A DNA stretch of 64,000 nucleotides from Curvibacter sp. GWA2_64_110 (GTDB lineage Bacteria > Pseudomonadota > Gammaproteobacteria > Burkholderiales > Burkholderiaceae_C): NCBI GenBank assembly GCA_001797315.1, contig MGPC01000035.1, positions 50,872-114,871 on the forward strand, in the 5' to 3' direction. Both the position numbers and the translations under genes were made by a program. The notes below the pieces were generated by a model, which ran no database searches, was not told where the DNA came from, and saw nothing but the letters and a program-made list of their open reading frames with translations. Within the stretch, counting starts at the first letter, position 1, and each line of letters opens with the position of its first letter. This document shows positions 44,934 through 53,133 of this stretch, in pieces.

Positions 44934-45627
44934 GTAGCCCTCGCTGCTCGGCTCCGCCCACGCCGCGATTGAGTTGGGCCTTCTGGCCGGCAAGGTGGCC
45001 CTGCCACGTGTCGTTGTGGCTGACGTTACGGCCCTTGGCCCGGTCATTGATCCGGGCGGTTTGCAGGTCCGGATGACGCTCGGCCATGTACTGCTCGATG
45101 AGCTGCTGGTTGCGCTCGGTTCCCGCAAACGATTCGACCAGCTCGCGCACGCCGTAGACCCAGCCGAGGGCGAACTGATCGCCCCGGGAGGTCTTGGTGA
45201 TGGGTTTACAGTTTTTCGGCTGTTTGCGAATATGTGCAAGTCGGTCGCGGGCGCATTGGCGCGACAGCGCGTCATAGGCGTAGCTGGCAACCTGCGGCGC
45301 TGCGCCGATACCCACGAAGATGTATTCGCGCTTCTTGACCAGGTCATGCGATCGGGTCAGATGGCGACTGTTTTTCGAGAAGTGCTCGCAGCCAAACGCC
45401 TCGGCAATCATGTGAGCCAGATTCGTCTCCCATGGTGTGAAGGCATTGAGCCGGGCCGGTGCAGTTGCTTCCATCACATCGGCCAGGCTCACGTCCGTCT
45501 CAGTCACGCCGAACGCGGCCATGAGCTTCTGTGCCTGGCGCAGCGCAGCGGCGGCTTCGTGCGGGTTGCTGGACTTGGCCAGGGCCAGGCACTTCTTGAT
45601 CTTGGCGAGGGCTTGTTCTCGGTTCAT
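44926..45627 (-). CDS. DUF2786-type phage protein
   Basis: The N-terminus MNREQALAKIKKCLALAKSS with NPHEAAAALRQAQKLMAAFG is the DUF2786 domain (residues 1-45). A second domain with GCEHFSKNSRHLT and FALGWVYGVRELVESF follows. Length is 233 aa. Members occur in early regions of Mu-like phages and their job is unknown. It starts 52 bases beyond a strong terminator, so it may begin the middle transcript with gp16 and Mor. Confidence 0.8.
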   Translation of the reverse strand: MNREQALAKIKKCLALAKSSNPHEAAAALRQAQKLMAAFGVTETDVSLADVMEATAPARLNAFTPWETNLAHMIAEAFGCEHFSKNSRHLTRSHDLVKKREYIFVGIGAAPQVASYAYDALSRQCARDRLAHIRKQPKNCKPITKTSRGDQFALGWVYGVRELVESFAGTERNQQLIEQYMAERHPDLQTARINDRAKGRNVSHNDTWQGHLAGQKAQLNRGVGGAEQRGLLT

Positions 45628-45670
45628 AGGGTTCTTCTTCCTTTTTCAAATCGCCGGCACCAGCGGCTTG

Positions 45671-45699
45671 AAAAAAGCCCCTGGCCACGGGGGCCAGGG
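45671..45699 (-). terminator. strong intrinsic terminator splitting the early genes
   Basis: CCCTGGCC (45679-45686) and GGCCAGGG (45692-45699) form a perfect 8-bp stem with a five-base loop. On the minus strand GC and six T residues follow. It stands between the early operon and the DUF2786-gp16-Mor group. Confidence 0.85.
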
Positions 45700-45746
45700 A
45701 AATCCAACTGCCGGCCTCGCCGGTCACTTGGTCAGGGAGAAATCTG

Positions 45747-45917
45747 TCAGTGCACGGCGGCAAACTCCGCCCACAGTTGCCGGGCGGCGGCAATCCAGCA
45801 CTCGCGCTCGGACGGCGGCAGGGAGTCCCACTCGCGGGCGTTGACGCCGATGCGGCGCTGCAGCTCTTTCGCGTGTGCCTGATACGCGCTTTGCGCGAGT
45901 TGTTCGAACGACTTCAT
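45747..45917 (-). CDS. small phage protein, 56 aa
   Basis: ATG at 45917, seven bases after AAGGAG, begins MKSFEQLAQSAYQAHAKELQ and ends LWAEFAAVH. The pattern WDSLPPSERECWIAAARQLW is a common small phage motif (short helical proteins of early regions). Its start overlaps the previous stop (ATGA). It is the last gene before the terminator. Function unknown. Confidence 0.7.
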   Translation of the reverse strand: MKSFEQLAQSAYQAHAKELQRRIGVNAREWDSLPPSERECWIAAARQLWAEFAAVH

Positions 45918-46108
45918 TTCTTGACTCCTTGGGTAGGCCGGACCTTGTCCAGAGCACGCATGCGTGCCTGTAGGGCCTTGATGACGGTGGCTTGCAGCCG
46001 CTCACTGCCAAGATTGGCCAGCGCGGCCTCGCATTGCTCGCGGCTTAGGCTGCGAACCACCTGTAGGCGCTCGCCAACACAGATGCTGCTGCCGAAGGTC
46101 GTGCTCAT
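45914..46108 (-). CDS. small phage protein, 64 aa
   Basis: MSTTFGSSICVGERLQVVRS and LSREQCEAALANLGSERLQA are regular, helical sequences. It overlaps both neighbours by four bases, which fits an early-operon gene. Function unknown. Confidence 0.65.
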   Translation of the reverse strand: MSTTFGSSICVGERLQVVRSLSREQCEAALANLGSERLQATVIKALQARMRALDKVRPTQGVKK

Positions 46109-46728
46109 AGCGCCGCCACGTCCAGAGGGATCGGCACGTATTCACCCGACCGTTCATCGCGCTCATAGAAGCGGATGTAGGGCTTGGTGCTGGCGACCTT
46201 CATGCTGTCGCCGATGGCCTGCATGGCGCGCTGCCACTTTTCGTCGTCGATCTTGAGTGTGCGCAGGTTCAGGATGCGGGCGGTGTTGACGCTGCCTTTC
46301 TTGTCCACCTGGAAGGCATCGTTGATCAGCACCTTGATGTTGTCGTTGCTGCCCTTGCTCCAGGTCTTCACGCATTCGTCGATCAGGGCCTTGGCCGCCT
46401 GCAGGCGCTCATCGAACACGATGGCATCCTGCATGGCCCGCACGATCTTGTAGCGGCCGTCAAAAGACACCAGGGTGATGTTGCCCTTCTTGCCGCCGTG
46501 CGCCACGTCGTACTGCGCCAGGCTTTTCTCCACGAATTCCTGCACGGCCTGCATGGCCGACAGCTTGAAGCCCAGGAGCTGGGCGCTGGTCTTCTTGGCG
46601 GCCTCGGCCAGTTCGCTCACGCACTTGTGGCGCAGCTTGTCGATGTCCTTGACCTTGCTCACCGGCACCAAGGAGCCATTGGCGTCTTGCCAGTAGCCCG
46701 GGGGCACGGTCTGTTTCTCTTCGTTCAT
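46105..46728 (-). CDS. DUF3164 family phage protein
   Basis: The 207-aa protein starts MNEEKQTVPPGYWQDANGSL, the GYWxDAxG motif of DUF3164; SFDGRYKIVRAMQDAIVFDE and GSNDNIKVLINDAFQVDKKG are also typical. These proteins are regularly found a few genes after MuB. No enzymatic motif is evident. The start overlaps the preceding stop by four bases. Confidence 0.85.
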   Translation of the reverse strand: MNEEKQTVPPGYWQDANGSLVPVSKVKDIDKLRHKCVSELAEAAKKTSAQLLGFKLSAMQAVQEFVEKSLAQYDVAHGGKKGNITLVSFDGRYKIVRAMQDAIVFDERLQAAKALIDECVKTWSKGSNDNIKVLINDAFQVDKKGSVNTARILNLRTLKIDDEKWQRAMQAIGDSMKVASTKPYIRFYERDERSGEYVPIPLDVAAL

Positions 46729-47390
46729 GCTTGGGTTCCTTTCTCGGTTGATTGATCAGTTGTGGCCCGGCCGCCGCACAGGGCGGCGATCTGCTGGCGC
46801 ACGTGCTCGGGCATACCGGCGGCACGCGCGTTGTCCTGGTCGAGCTTCACCAGGGCCGGGTCACGGCCGGGCAGGGCCTTCTCGATGGCCGCGCCGATGG
46901 AGACGGTCTGGCCCTTGATCGAGACGGAGCCGGTGGTGCGGTGCTGGCGGGTGGCCTCGGTGGTGCGCTCATCAAAGGCCTCGGCCTTGTCGGCCAGGCG
47001 CATGAGCACCTGGTAGAGGTAACCGTTGCCATCCAGCGGCACGCTCAGAGTGCCCTTGTCGTGCGCGTCGAAGACGGCCTGCAGGGCGGCCTTCCAGCCG
47101 TCTGTGCCGATGGCCCACGTGCGGCCGTTGCGCTCGATGGCGCTGCGCTGGATGTCCGGCACCAGTTCACCCAGCAGCTTTGCCAGCTTGTCCATGCGCA
47201 GCTTCTGCTTGGCCGGCTTGTGCAGGCGCAGGTAGCGCACAACCAAGCCGCCCAGCGGCAGGCTGGTGGTGAGCACCTGGGCGATCAGGCGGCGCACCTG
47301 GTCGTCGTCGATCATGCGCAGCAGCAGCGCGTCCAGGCTCTCTTCGGCGCCGCACACGTTGCAGGTGTTGATCAGGGTCGCGGTGCTCAT
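46725..47390 (-). CDS. early phage protein, 221 aa, with N-terminal CxxC
   Basis: I use the ATG at 47390 (MSTATLINTCNVCGAEESLD), which overlaps the previous stop; the frame upstream has no support. The first 20 residues have CNVCG, then a helical region (DQVRRLIAQVLTTSLPLGGL) and a basic segment. No family recognised with certainty. It lies in the early operon between two small genes and DUF3164. Confidence 0.7.
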   Translation of the reverse strand: MSTATLINTCNVCGAEESLDALLLRMIDDDQVRRLIAQVLTTSLPLGGLVVRYLRLHKPAKQKLRMDKLAKLLGELVPDIQRSAIERNGRTWAIGTDGWKAALQAVFDAHDKGTLSVPLDGNGYLYQVLMRLADKAEAFDERTTEATRQHRTTGSVSIKGQTVSIGAAIEKALPGRDPALVKLDQDNARAAGMPEHVRQQIAALCGGRATTDQSTEKGTQA

Positions 47391-47617
47391 GGGTGCGGCC
47401 CCATCAGGTAGGCCACCACCGTGCGCAGGCCGTCGCTGGCCTTGCGCACCCATACGGCGGCGGTCCGTTGGCAGCGGAACGGCCCGTCCACAACGCCAGG
47501 TGCCAGGCGCAGGGGGCGTTCTTCGCAGTCCGCGCATGGCGGGCGGCCGAATTGGGCCTGGCACAGGCCCAATTCCAGGCACGTGCGCTGTTGCGATTTG
47601 CCTGGGGCGCACGTCAT
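47387..47617 (-). CDS. small Cys-containing early phage protein, 76 aa
   Basis: MTCAPGKSQQRTCLELGLCQ and PPCADCEERPLRLAPGVVDG show five cysteines in the first 31 residues, which could form a small zinc-binding unit. It overlaps both neighbours by four bases, as do the certain genes here. Function unknown. Confidence 0.6.
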   Translation of the reverse strand: MTCAPGKSQQRTCLELGLCQAQFGRPPCADCEERPLRLAPGVVDGPFRCQRTAAVWVRKASDGLRTVVAYLMGPHP

Positions 47618-47865
47618 GACACCCTCCGAATGCCGCGCGAGGCGGCCACGCTGATCATCTGGGCGTCCGGGAAGAGGTCCAGGGCACGGTTCAGGGCGTC
47701 GCAGGCGTGTGGATACCAGTCCGCGTGCACACCGCGCGAGCCATCGCGCATGCGGATGGAAACGCGGCAGAACACCCGCGGCTGGCTCGGCACTAGCGGC
47801 CCGCCGACAGCGGCCAGGTGCGGCGCTACGGTGGCAGGCACGCCTGCGGTCAGGGCGGCGTTCAT
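47614..47865 (-). CDS. small early phage protein, 83 aa
   Basis: The ATG at 47865 (MNAALTAGVPATVAPHLAAV) overlaps the MuB stop (ATGA). The body (RVFCRVSIRMRDGSRGVHAD, CDALNRALDLFPDAQMISV) is compact and appears to be a real alpha-beta protein. Function unknown. Confidence 0.7.
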   Translation of the reverse strand: MNAALTAGVPATVAPHLAAVGGPLVPSQPRVFCRVSIRMRDGSRGVHADWYPHACDALNRALDLFPDAQMISVAASRGIRRVS

Positions 47866-48875
47866 TTGGCCTCCGCGCGCGGCTTGGCCATGAAGAGCAC
47901 CTTGGCCGCGATCTTCTCGATCAGCGCACCGCTCAGTGGCAGGCTGCCCATGCCGTAGTCCTTGATGGCCGGGATCAGGTTTTCGTTGAGCACGCGGGCG
48001 CTGCCCTCGGCGTAGGCCCACAGCGTGTCGAGCACGTCGTCGGGCAGTTCGCCGGCTTCGGCCAGGCCGATGCGGGCCATGTCGTCGGCATCGTCGCGGC
48101 TGATGCGCTGGATGGTCTCGGGCCACATGCCCACGCGGCTGCGCACCTGGTCGAACTGGCCGTGCTGCGGCTTGATGAGGTTGGTGAGCTTCTCCGTGCC
48201 CACCAGCACCACGCCCACCTGGGCCATGTCGCGCAGGCGGCGCAGGTGCTCCAGGGCGCTGCTGCTCATCTTCTCGGCTTCGTCGGCCACGATCAGGTAG
48301 TTCGTGCCCTTGAGCACGCGCACCAGCTCGCGGAACTTGCGGTCCAGCCCGGGCGGCACCGCGTTGTTGAGCTGTTCCAGCAGCTCGGTCATGAGCACGC
48401 CGGGTGTCATGTTCGGGCTCACCTCCACCAGCAGCGTCATGGGCGTCAGCTCGCGGTATTCCTTGAGGCAGCGGCTTTTGCCGACGCCCACGTAGCCCGT
48501 GATCACGCCGAAGTTCTGGTGCTTGCGCGTGCGGTCCAGCACCACGCCCATGAGCTTGTGCACGCTGCCCTTGATGTAGCCGGGCGTGCCGTCTTTCAGG
48601 CGCTCGCCTTCCACCTGCAGGACGGACAGCATCTGGTTGAGCTGGCGCGTGGGGCTGCTGATGTACTTGGCGCCCAGCACCTGGCTCAGCGTGCCGCTGG
48701 GAATGCTGGACTTCTTGCTGAGCCAGGAGCGGCTCTTCTTGTGGTCGTCGAGCCACTTGAGAATGGTCTCCACCTTCTCGTGGTCTTGCGGGGTATAGGC
48801 CGTTGCGGCCGTTCCGGCCGGGCTCACGCCGGGCAGGCCTACTTGGGGTTCTTCAACGCGTGCGGGGGTGCTCAC
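47862..48875 (-). CDS. MuB-like target-capture ATPase
   Basis: MuB is an AAA+ ATPase that coats target DNA and activates MuA. The GTG at 48875 is preceded by GGAGG and overlaps the MuA stop; 337 aa. An N-terminal helix-turn-helix-like part (SWLSKKSSIPSGTLSQVLGA) comes first, then Walker A GYVGVGKSR, Walker B region YLIVADEAEKM and the sensor segment GVVLVGTEKL. It acts with the transposase immediately upstream. Confidence 0.92.
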   Translation of the reverse strand: MSTPARVEEPQVGLPGVSPAGTAATAYTPQDHEKVETILKWLDDHKKSRSWLSKKSSIPSGTLSQVLGAKYISSPTRQLNQMLSVLQVEGERLKDGTPGYIKGSVHKLMGVVLDRTRKHQNFGVITGYVGVGKSRCLKEYRELTPMTLLVEVSPNMTPGVLMTELLEQLNNAVPPGLDRKFRELVRVLKGTNYLIVADEAEKMSSSALEHLRRLRDMAQVGVVLVGTEKLTNLIKPQHGQFDQVRSRVGMWPETIQRISRDDADDMARIGLAEAGELPDDVLDTLWAYAEGSARVLNENLIPAIKDYGMGSLPLSGALIEKIAAKVLFMAKPRAEAK

Positions 48876-50542
48876 TTGTCTTTCCTCCAGGTTAAAAGGT
48901 CGATGTCGATCACGTCGCCATTGCTCTTTGCAGATGGCGGCGCGGGTAGCTCTGTGGCGGGGCGCAGGTCTTCGATGGCTGCAAACTGGTCGGTAGCCTC
49001 CACCGGGTCGTCGCGGCGGCGGGTGGCTTCGTCCACCTTGCGTTGCAGGCGCTTGAGCTGGCCTTGCAGGCGGCGGTCGCGGCCCTCTTCCAGGCGGCTG
49101 GTAGGCAGCACGCCGATCTTGTTGACCAGCTTGGCCTGCACGATGAAGCGGCCCTTCTTGTCGAAGATCCACACATGGCTGTCGTGGTGCAGGTCGTACT
49201 CCACGTCCACCTTCTGCGCGTCGTACAGGGCCAGGGCCTCGGCGAAATAGAAGCGGTTGTGCAGGCGCACGGTCTGGCGGCCCACGGTGCACTCCTCGCG
49301 CGGGCGGGCAATGGCCTCCATGCTCAGCTCCACCGGCACCGGGCGCAGATCGTTCCACACCTGGGCTGGCGTGCGGCCGTCCAGCTTGTCCTGCGGTTGG
49401 CTGTGGTAGTGCTCCAGCCAGGCGGTGAAGCTGTCCAGGTAGCTCTTGAGGCTGGGCAGCGTGCGCCGGCCCATGGCCAGGTCGGCACTGAGGCGGCGGT
49501 TGGCCTCGGGCGCCATGTCGTCGCCGCAATAGACCTTGCCATCGGCGAAGAACTTGTCGTGCTTGTCGCGCACAGTGCGGAAGAAGCGCTCGATCCAGCC
49601 CTTGCCGTGCGGGTTGCCCGGCAGCGCGCCGATTACACCGATGTCGAAGCGGTCATAGAAGCCGGTGCTCTCGGCCGACAACAGGCGGGCGCGGTAGCCC
49701 GGGCCGCGGTCCACGTACACCCAGGCCGGCACATGGTTGTGCACGCGCATGGCGTGGCTGAGCGCAAACATGGTGCTCACCGTGCTTTCGGACTCGCTCA
49801 GCCACCAGCCTGCGATGTAGCTGCTCTTGATGTCGATGAAGACGGTCAGCTCGGGCCGGTAGGGCTTGCCGGTGTTGGGGTGGGCCACATAGCAGTCGGC
49901 CGTGTGGCCGTCGCCTGCGTAGATCTCGCCCACCAGCACCTCCACTAGGCTGCGGCGCTGGAACTTCTGGCGCGTGAGCTTGTGCAGGTGTGGGCCGATG
50001 CGGGCCGGGCTGAACTCGCCCAGCGTGGCCGGCAGCGCCTTGAGGTAGCGCTTCACCCGGCTCTCCGTCACGTCTTCAAAGCCCTCTTGAATGAGCTTCG
50101 AAGCCACGTCGGCAAAACCCGGCTTGCCAGGCAGGTTGTAGAGGGCGACGGCGCGCTCTTCCCAGCCGTAATCCTGGCGGACGCGGCCGGTGTACTTGGG
50201 CAGCAGGGCATTTTTGCCGTGCTTGATGTAGCCGCTGAGCCAGCGCTTGATGGTGGGCACGCTGAGCACATCGACCGTGGCGCCGCCGGCCAGCATGGAC
50301 ACCAGGTGTTTGGTGCGCAGGTCGGCGGTGCCGGCTTCAAGCCTGGACTTGAGCAGCGCGGCGGCGTTGTTGATGCTGGCCCCGCTGTTGACCAGGTCCG
50401 CCAGCGGCTGGATCAGCGACTCGCGCAGGCCCGCCACGCGGCGCGCTTCGTCGCCCGCGCTGGCCCAGGGGTCCGGGTTCAGCGCTGCAGGAAGATCACT
50501 CATCTGGCGGATGTCTTGAGTTAGTTTGAGGACGGCGCCCAT
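48872..50542 (-). CDS. MuA-like DDE transposase
   Basis: This DDE recombinase joins the prophage ends to target DNA in replicative transposition. The likely catalytic residues are Asp in YAGDGHTADC, Asp in VYVDRGPGYRA and Glu in NPHGKGWIERFF. An N-terminal DNA-binding region (SVPTIKRWLSGYIKHGKNAL) and a C-terminal beta-barrel plus basic tail follow the Mu pattern. Length is 556 aa. It lies after the DUF3102-like gene and is coupled to MuB. Confidence 0.95.
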   Translation of the reverse strand: MGAVLKLTQDIRQMSDLPAALNPDPWASAGDEARRVAGLRESLIQPLADLVNSGASINNAAALLKSRLEAGTADLRTKHLVSMLAGGATVDVLSVPTIKRWLSGYIKHGKNALLPKYTGRVRQDYGWEERAVALYNLPGKPGFADVASKLIQEGFEDVTESRVKRYLKALPATLGEFSPARIGPHLHKLTRQKFQRRSLVEVLVGEIYAGDGHTADCYVAHPNTGKPYRPELTVFIDIKSSYIAGWWLSESESTVSTMFALSHAMRVHNHVPAWVYVDRGPGYRARLLSAESTGFYDRFDIGVIGALPGNPHGKGWIERFFRTVRDKHDKFFADGKVYCGDDMAPEANRRLSADLAMGRRTLPSLKSYLDSFTAWLEHYHSQPQDKLDGRTPAQVWNDLRPVPVELSMEAIARPREECTVGRQTVRLHNRFYFAEALALYDAQKVDVEYDLHHDSHVWIFDKKGRFIVQAKLVNKIGVLPTSRLEEGRDRRLQGQLKRLQRKVDEATRRRDDPVEATDQFAAIEDLRPATELPAPPSAKSNGDVIDIDLLTWRKDK

Positions 50543-50581
50543 GGATTCACCTGTAGGGGGTGGAGTGAATGGAGGCGGCTA

Positions 50582-51619
50582 TCAAGCCTTGGGGGCTTCC
50601 GGGGCCCTGGCCGGACGGCCCTTGCCCTTGGGACGGGCCTGCGCACGCTCGTGCTCGCGCAGTGCGGCTTCGTGCTGGTGCAAAGCCGTCAGGGCGGCCC
50701 ACTCCTCGGCCACGGCCTTGACCTCGGAGGCGTCCAGGAAGGCCAGCGAGTCCGGCCGGCTGGCGAGGCGCTTGGCGTTCTCGCCCATCGCCTCAACAAA
50801 GCTCTTGATGGAGCCGTCCACCAGCTCGCGCACCGCCAGCAGGCCCGAGAGGCCCAGGCGCAGCGTGGGCTTGGCCCACTCGGAGGCATCGCTGTGCGCC
50901 ACTAGGCCGACTACTTCCACACCCACCGGGTGTAGGGACGTGATGGCTAGCTCGGCCTTCTTGAGGAGCGCGGCCAACTCGGCCCGGAGGTCGGCAACGA
51001 CCAGCGGCACCACGGCGTCTTCTTCGTCACGCGCGGCGCGGCGAGACTTCTTTTCTGCGGCCTTGAGGTCGGCTTCGGCCTTGTCGCGCTGGACCGACAG
51101 GTCGGTGGTTTGCGCCTCCAGTTCGCGGATGCGCTGGCGCAGGCCGCGCACGCTCATATCGTCAAGGTCAGAAACATCGCCGTCCTCCAGCATCTGCGCG
51201 ATGACTTCGGGGTCGGCGCTTGCCAGTGCAAGCACTTTGGACTTGGGCAATGCCAGCATTTCCACACGTTGCCCTTCCGGCAGGGCTGTGATGAACTTCG
51301 CGGTGCGCATCAGTTCGGAAGCGCGCTGGCTGCTGAGCCCAAGGGCGGCCACGCCATCTTCAAACTGGCCATGCTCCACTTCGGACTTCACGCTGAGCAG
51401 CAAGTAGCCAGCCTCAACAGCGAGACGCGCAGCTTGGTTGTAGGCGGTGACTGCGCGAGTGATGCGGTCTGCGGTGCTGCCTCCGATCACGATACCCAGG
51501 CTCTCCGCCGCTGTGGAATCCGAGGCTGTGAATTCCAAACCCCCGAACGTGCGGGGATTTGCCGGAACCACTTCACCTGTCTGTTTTTTTGCCATTTCGC
51601 GTTCCTTGCTCTTGCTCAC
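50582..51619 (-). CDS. DUF3102-like early phage protein with coiled coil
   Basis: The 345-aa protein has AGYLLLSVKSEVEHGQFEDG and ALGLSSQRASELMRTAKFI (about residues 70-110), the pattern of DUF3102/ParB-HTH-like proteins. A charged coiled coil follows (RIRELEAQTTDLSVQRDKAE) and a basic C-terminus (RAQARPKGKGRPARAPEAPK). It is likely a DNA-binding early factor. The start overlaps the gp16-family gene stop by four bases. Confidence 0.7.
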   Translation of the reverse strand: MSKSKEREMAKKQTGEVVPANPRTFGGLEFTASDSTAAESLGIVIGGSTADRITRAVTAYNQAARLAVEAGYLLLSVKSEVEHGQFEDGVAALGLSSQRASELMRTAKFITALPEGQRVEMLALPKSKVLALASADPEVIAQMLEDGDVSDLDDMSVRGLRQRIRELEAQTTDLSVQRDKAEADLKAAEKKSRRAARDEEDAVVPLVVADLRAELAALLKKAELAITSLHPVGVEVVGLVAHSDASEWAKPTLRLGLSGLLAVRELVDGSIKSFVEAMGENAKRLASRPDSLAFLDASEVKAVAEEWAALTALHQHEAALREHERAQARPKGKGRPARAPEAPKA

Positions 51620-51822
51620 TTGATGCCCAGAGCAACAGCCACGCGGTGGCCCTCGCCGTACAGGCCCTTGTTGACCCCGCGCACCACCTCGGAAACCGTG
51701 CGGTACTTGAAGCCTTTTTTCTTGGCGAACTCGCTCAGCGTGATCCCCTTCGACTGGAGGTCGCGCTTAGCCTCTTCCGGCGTTTTCAGGGCTTCCGCTT
51801 GTCCTGACTTTTTCGCTTGCAT
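51616..51822 (-). CDS. BcepMu gp16-family DNA-binding protein (Ner-like position)
   Basis: The 68-aa protein MQAKKSGQAEALKTPEEAKR has DLQSKGITLSEFAKKKGFKY and ends GEGHRVAVALGIK, the BcepMu gp16 family. I use the ATG at 51822, six bases after GGAG; an ATG two codons earlier abuts it. It is the first early gene and probably limits early transcription, the job of Ner in Mu. That is inference from position. Confidence 0.8.
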   Translation of the reverse strand: MQAKKSGQAEALKTPEEAKRDLQSKGITLSEFAKKKGFKYRTVSEVVRGVNKGLYGEGHRVAVALGIK

Positions 51823-51846
51823 GTCCATCTCCGTTGACTGAGAAAT

Positions 51847-51897
51847 GTCAGTTATTGAACCGATACGGATTATGAGTACAAAAAACGGAACACGCAA
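51847..51897 (-). promoter_or_regulatory. early promoter with overlapping operator-like sequences
   Basis: On the minus strand TTGCGT (51892-51897) and CATAAT (51869-51874) are 17 bases apart. The spacer holds AAAACGGAAC (plus strand 51882-51891), repeated inverted at 51978-51987. At the predicted start lies GTCAGTTATTGAACCGAT (51847-51864), a 12/18 match to the palindrome near the repressor gene. Confidence 0.6.
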
Positions 51898-52062
51898 GCG
51901 AAAAGTTGTACTTTTTTGACTTCGCGTCGAAAAATGTGGACTAAATGGCGATTTTTGGGCCTGAGAAGGGGCTATCCGTTCCGTTTTGTTTGCCTCATAC
52001 TTCACGACCTTTAACAGTTAATTAACTGTTTTCATCTGCCAGCAAGTCGGGAGTAAACAAAC
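51898..52062. promoter_or_regulatory. divergent control region upstream of the repressor gene
   Basis: No gene is seen. It carries the second AAAACGGAAC copy (inverted, 51978-51987), a possible plus-strand -35 TTGACT (51916-51921), and the perfect palindrome at 52013-52030. The stretch is much more AT-rich than the genes on either side. Confidence 0.6.
52013..52030. promoter_or_regulatory. 18-bp perfect palindrome, candidate repressor operator
   Basis: AACAGTTAATTAACTGTT is fully symmetrical. It lies 33 bases before the repressor start, a place suited to autoregulation by the repressor. Confidence 0.7.
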
Positions 52063-52692
52063 GTGAACACGGAAATGGGTTCCCGCTTGAAAGCGGAACG
52101 TATGAGGCTAGGTAAGTCCCCGGGCGACTTTGCCGCCCTGTGCGGAGTGAGCCGAACAACACAGTTCAATTACGAATCCGGCGACCGCCCGCCGGATGCC
52201 GATTACCTGCAACTGGCACACGAGGCCGGCATGGACATCCACTTCGTCGTGACTGGCGTCAAGCACGAGGTGGATGAAGACTTCGTTGTCGTGCAGCAAT
52301 ACGACGTGGCAGCAAGTGCCGGCCATGGCATGCTGAACGGGCATGAAATAAGCGCCGGTGGTTTGAGCTTCAATCGCCAATGGCTGGCCAAGAGAGGGCT
52401 GTACCCGGCGAGCTTGAAAGTCATCAACGTCAGCGGCGAGTCCATGCTCCCCAGGCTCAGCGATGGGGACAAGGTACTGGTGGACATCAGTGACACGCAG
52501 CCGAAAAGCGGGCGCGCGTATGTCCTGCTACAGGGCGAGGAGCTGCTGGTCAAATACTGCCAGCTCATGCCAGATGGGCTGCTGCGCGTCAGCAGTTCGA
52601 ACCCAAACTACCCGACCTATGACATCGACCTGGCGAAGACCGACGGCGTCAGCATCGTCGGACGGGTCGTGGCCTCAACTCATGAATGGTGA
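52063..52692 (+). CDS. CI/LexA-like phage repressor with S24 peptidase domain
   Basis: The 209-aa protein has an N-terminal helix-turn-helix (GDFAALCGVSRTTQFNYESG, about residues 22-41) and a C-terminal S24 domain: Ser in VSGESMLPRLSDGDKVLV and Lys in EELLVKYCQ are the catalytic dyad. An Ala-Gly in AASAGHG could be the self-cleavage site. It would keep the early promoter off and respond to RecA-activated DNA damage. This differs from Mu c, and matches lambda-type control. Confidence 0.9.
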   Translation: MNTEMGSRLKAERMRLGKSPGDFAALCGVSRTTQFNYESGDRPPDADYLQLAHEAGMDIHFVVTGVKHEVDEDFVVVQQYDVAASAGHGMLNGHEISAGGLSFNRQWLAKRGLYPASLKVINVSGESMLPRLSDGDKVLVDISDTQPKSGRAYVLLQGEELLVKYCQLMPDGLLRVSSSNPNYPTYDIDLAKTDGVSIVGRVVASTHEW

Positions 52693-52696
52693 TCGC

Positions 52697-53122
52697 ATGA
52701 AGAAGCTACCGCTGATCCTGTGTGCCGCGATGATTCTTTCGAACGTGGCCTACGCTGCCGCGCCGAAATACGACGCCGACCTGCTGAAAGAGACAGATGC
52801 GTTCCTTAAAGGCGTCGATAACGCTCTGGTTGAACGCGGCGATGGCTTCGATCTGAAGCGTAGGGTCGATCACAGCAAATGGGCGCTCGACCTCAAAAAA
52901 CGTGCCGAAGTGTTCCTTGGAGATGGCTCAGATTCGGACAAAATGCAAAGTCCGTTCAGGCCTTGCTATAACGCTGTGCACTGGGCCGGCGAGATCTGGT
53001 CGAGCAAGATGGCGCAGCATCGGGAAGCATCGAAGTTCAACTATGACAGCGTCCAACGCTGGACAAAGGAATACAAGTCGGAACGTAAATACTGCTCGCC
53101 CAAAGGGCGCGGCCAATTGTGA
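52697..53122 (+). CDS. secreted protein next to the repressor, 141 aa
   Basis: The ATG at 52697 gives MKKLPLILCAAMILSNVAYA, a clear signal peptide with cleavage after AYA. The mature part is charged and helical, with Cys in RPCYNAVHWAG and RKYCSPKG that could form a disulphide. An ATG at 52682 (MNGDRMKK) is possible. It lies right after the repressor on the same strand, so it may be made in the lysogen. It may serve in superinfection exclusion or host change; this is inference. Confidence 0.72.
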   Translation: MKKLPLILCAAMILSNVAYAAAPKYDADLLKETDAFLKGVDNALVERGDGFDLKRRVDHSKWALDLKKRAEVFLGDGSDSDKMQSPFRPCYNAVHWAGEIWSSKMAQHREASKFNYDSVQRWTKEYKSERKYCSPKGRGQL

Positions 53123-53133
53123 AAGGGTCAACG

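Noticed and set aside
44673..45347. N-terminal extension of the gp16-like frame to 382 aa
   Set aside because: The extra part overlaps the DUF2786 gene in another register and the real gp16 start at 44672 matches the family.
47862..49529. 555-codon frame including MuB
   Set aside because: Only the part from the GTG at 48875 is MuB; the rest is a shadow of the transposase gene.
51616..52005. 129-aa version of the gp16-family protein
   Set aside because: The added N-terminus covers the early promoter and operator region; GGAG six bases before the ATG at 51822 supports the short form.
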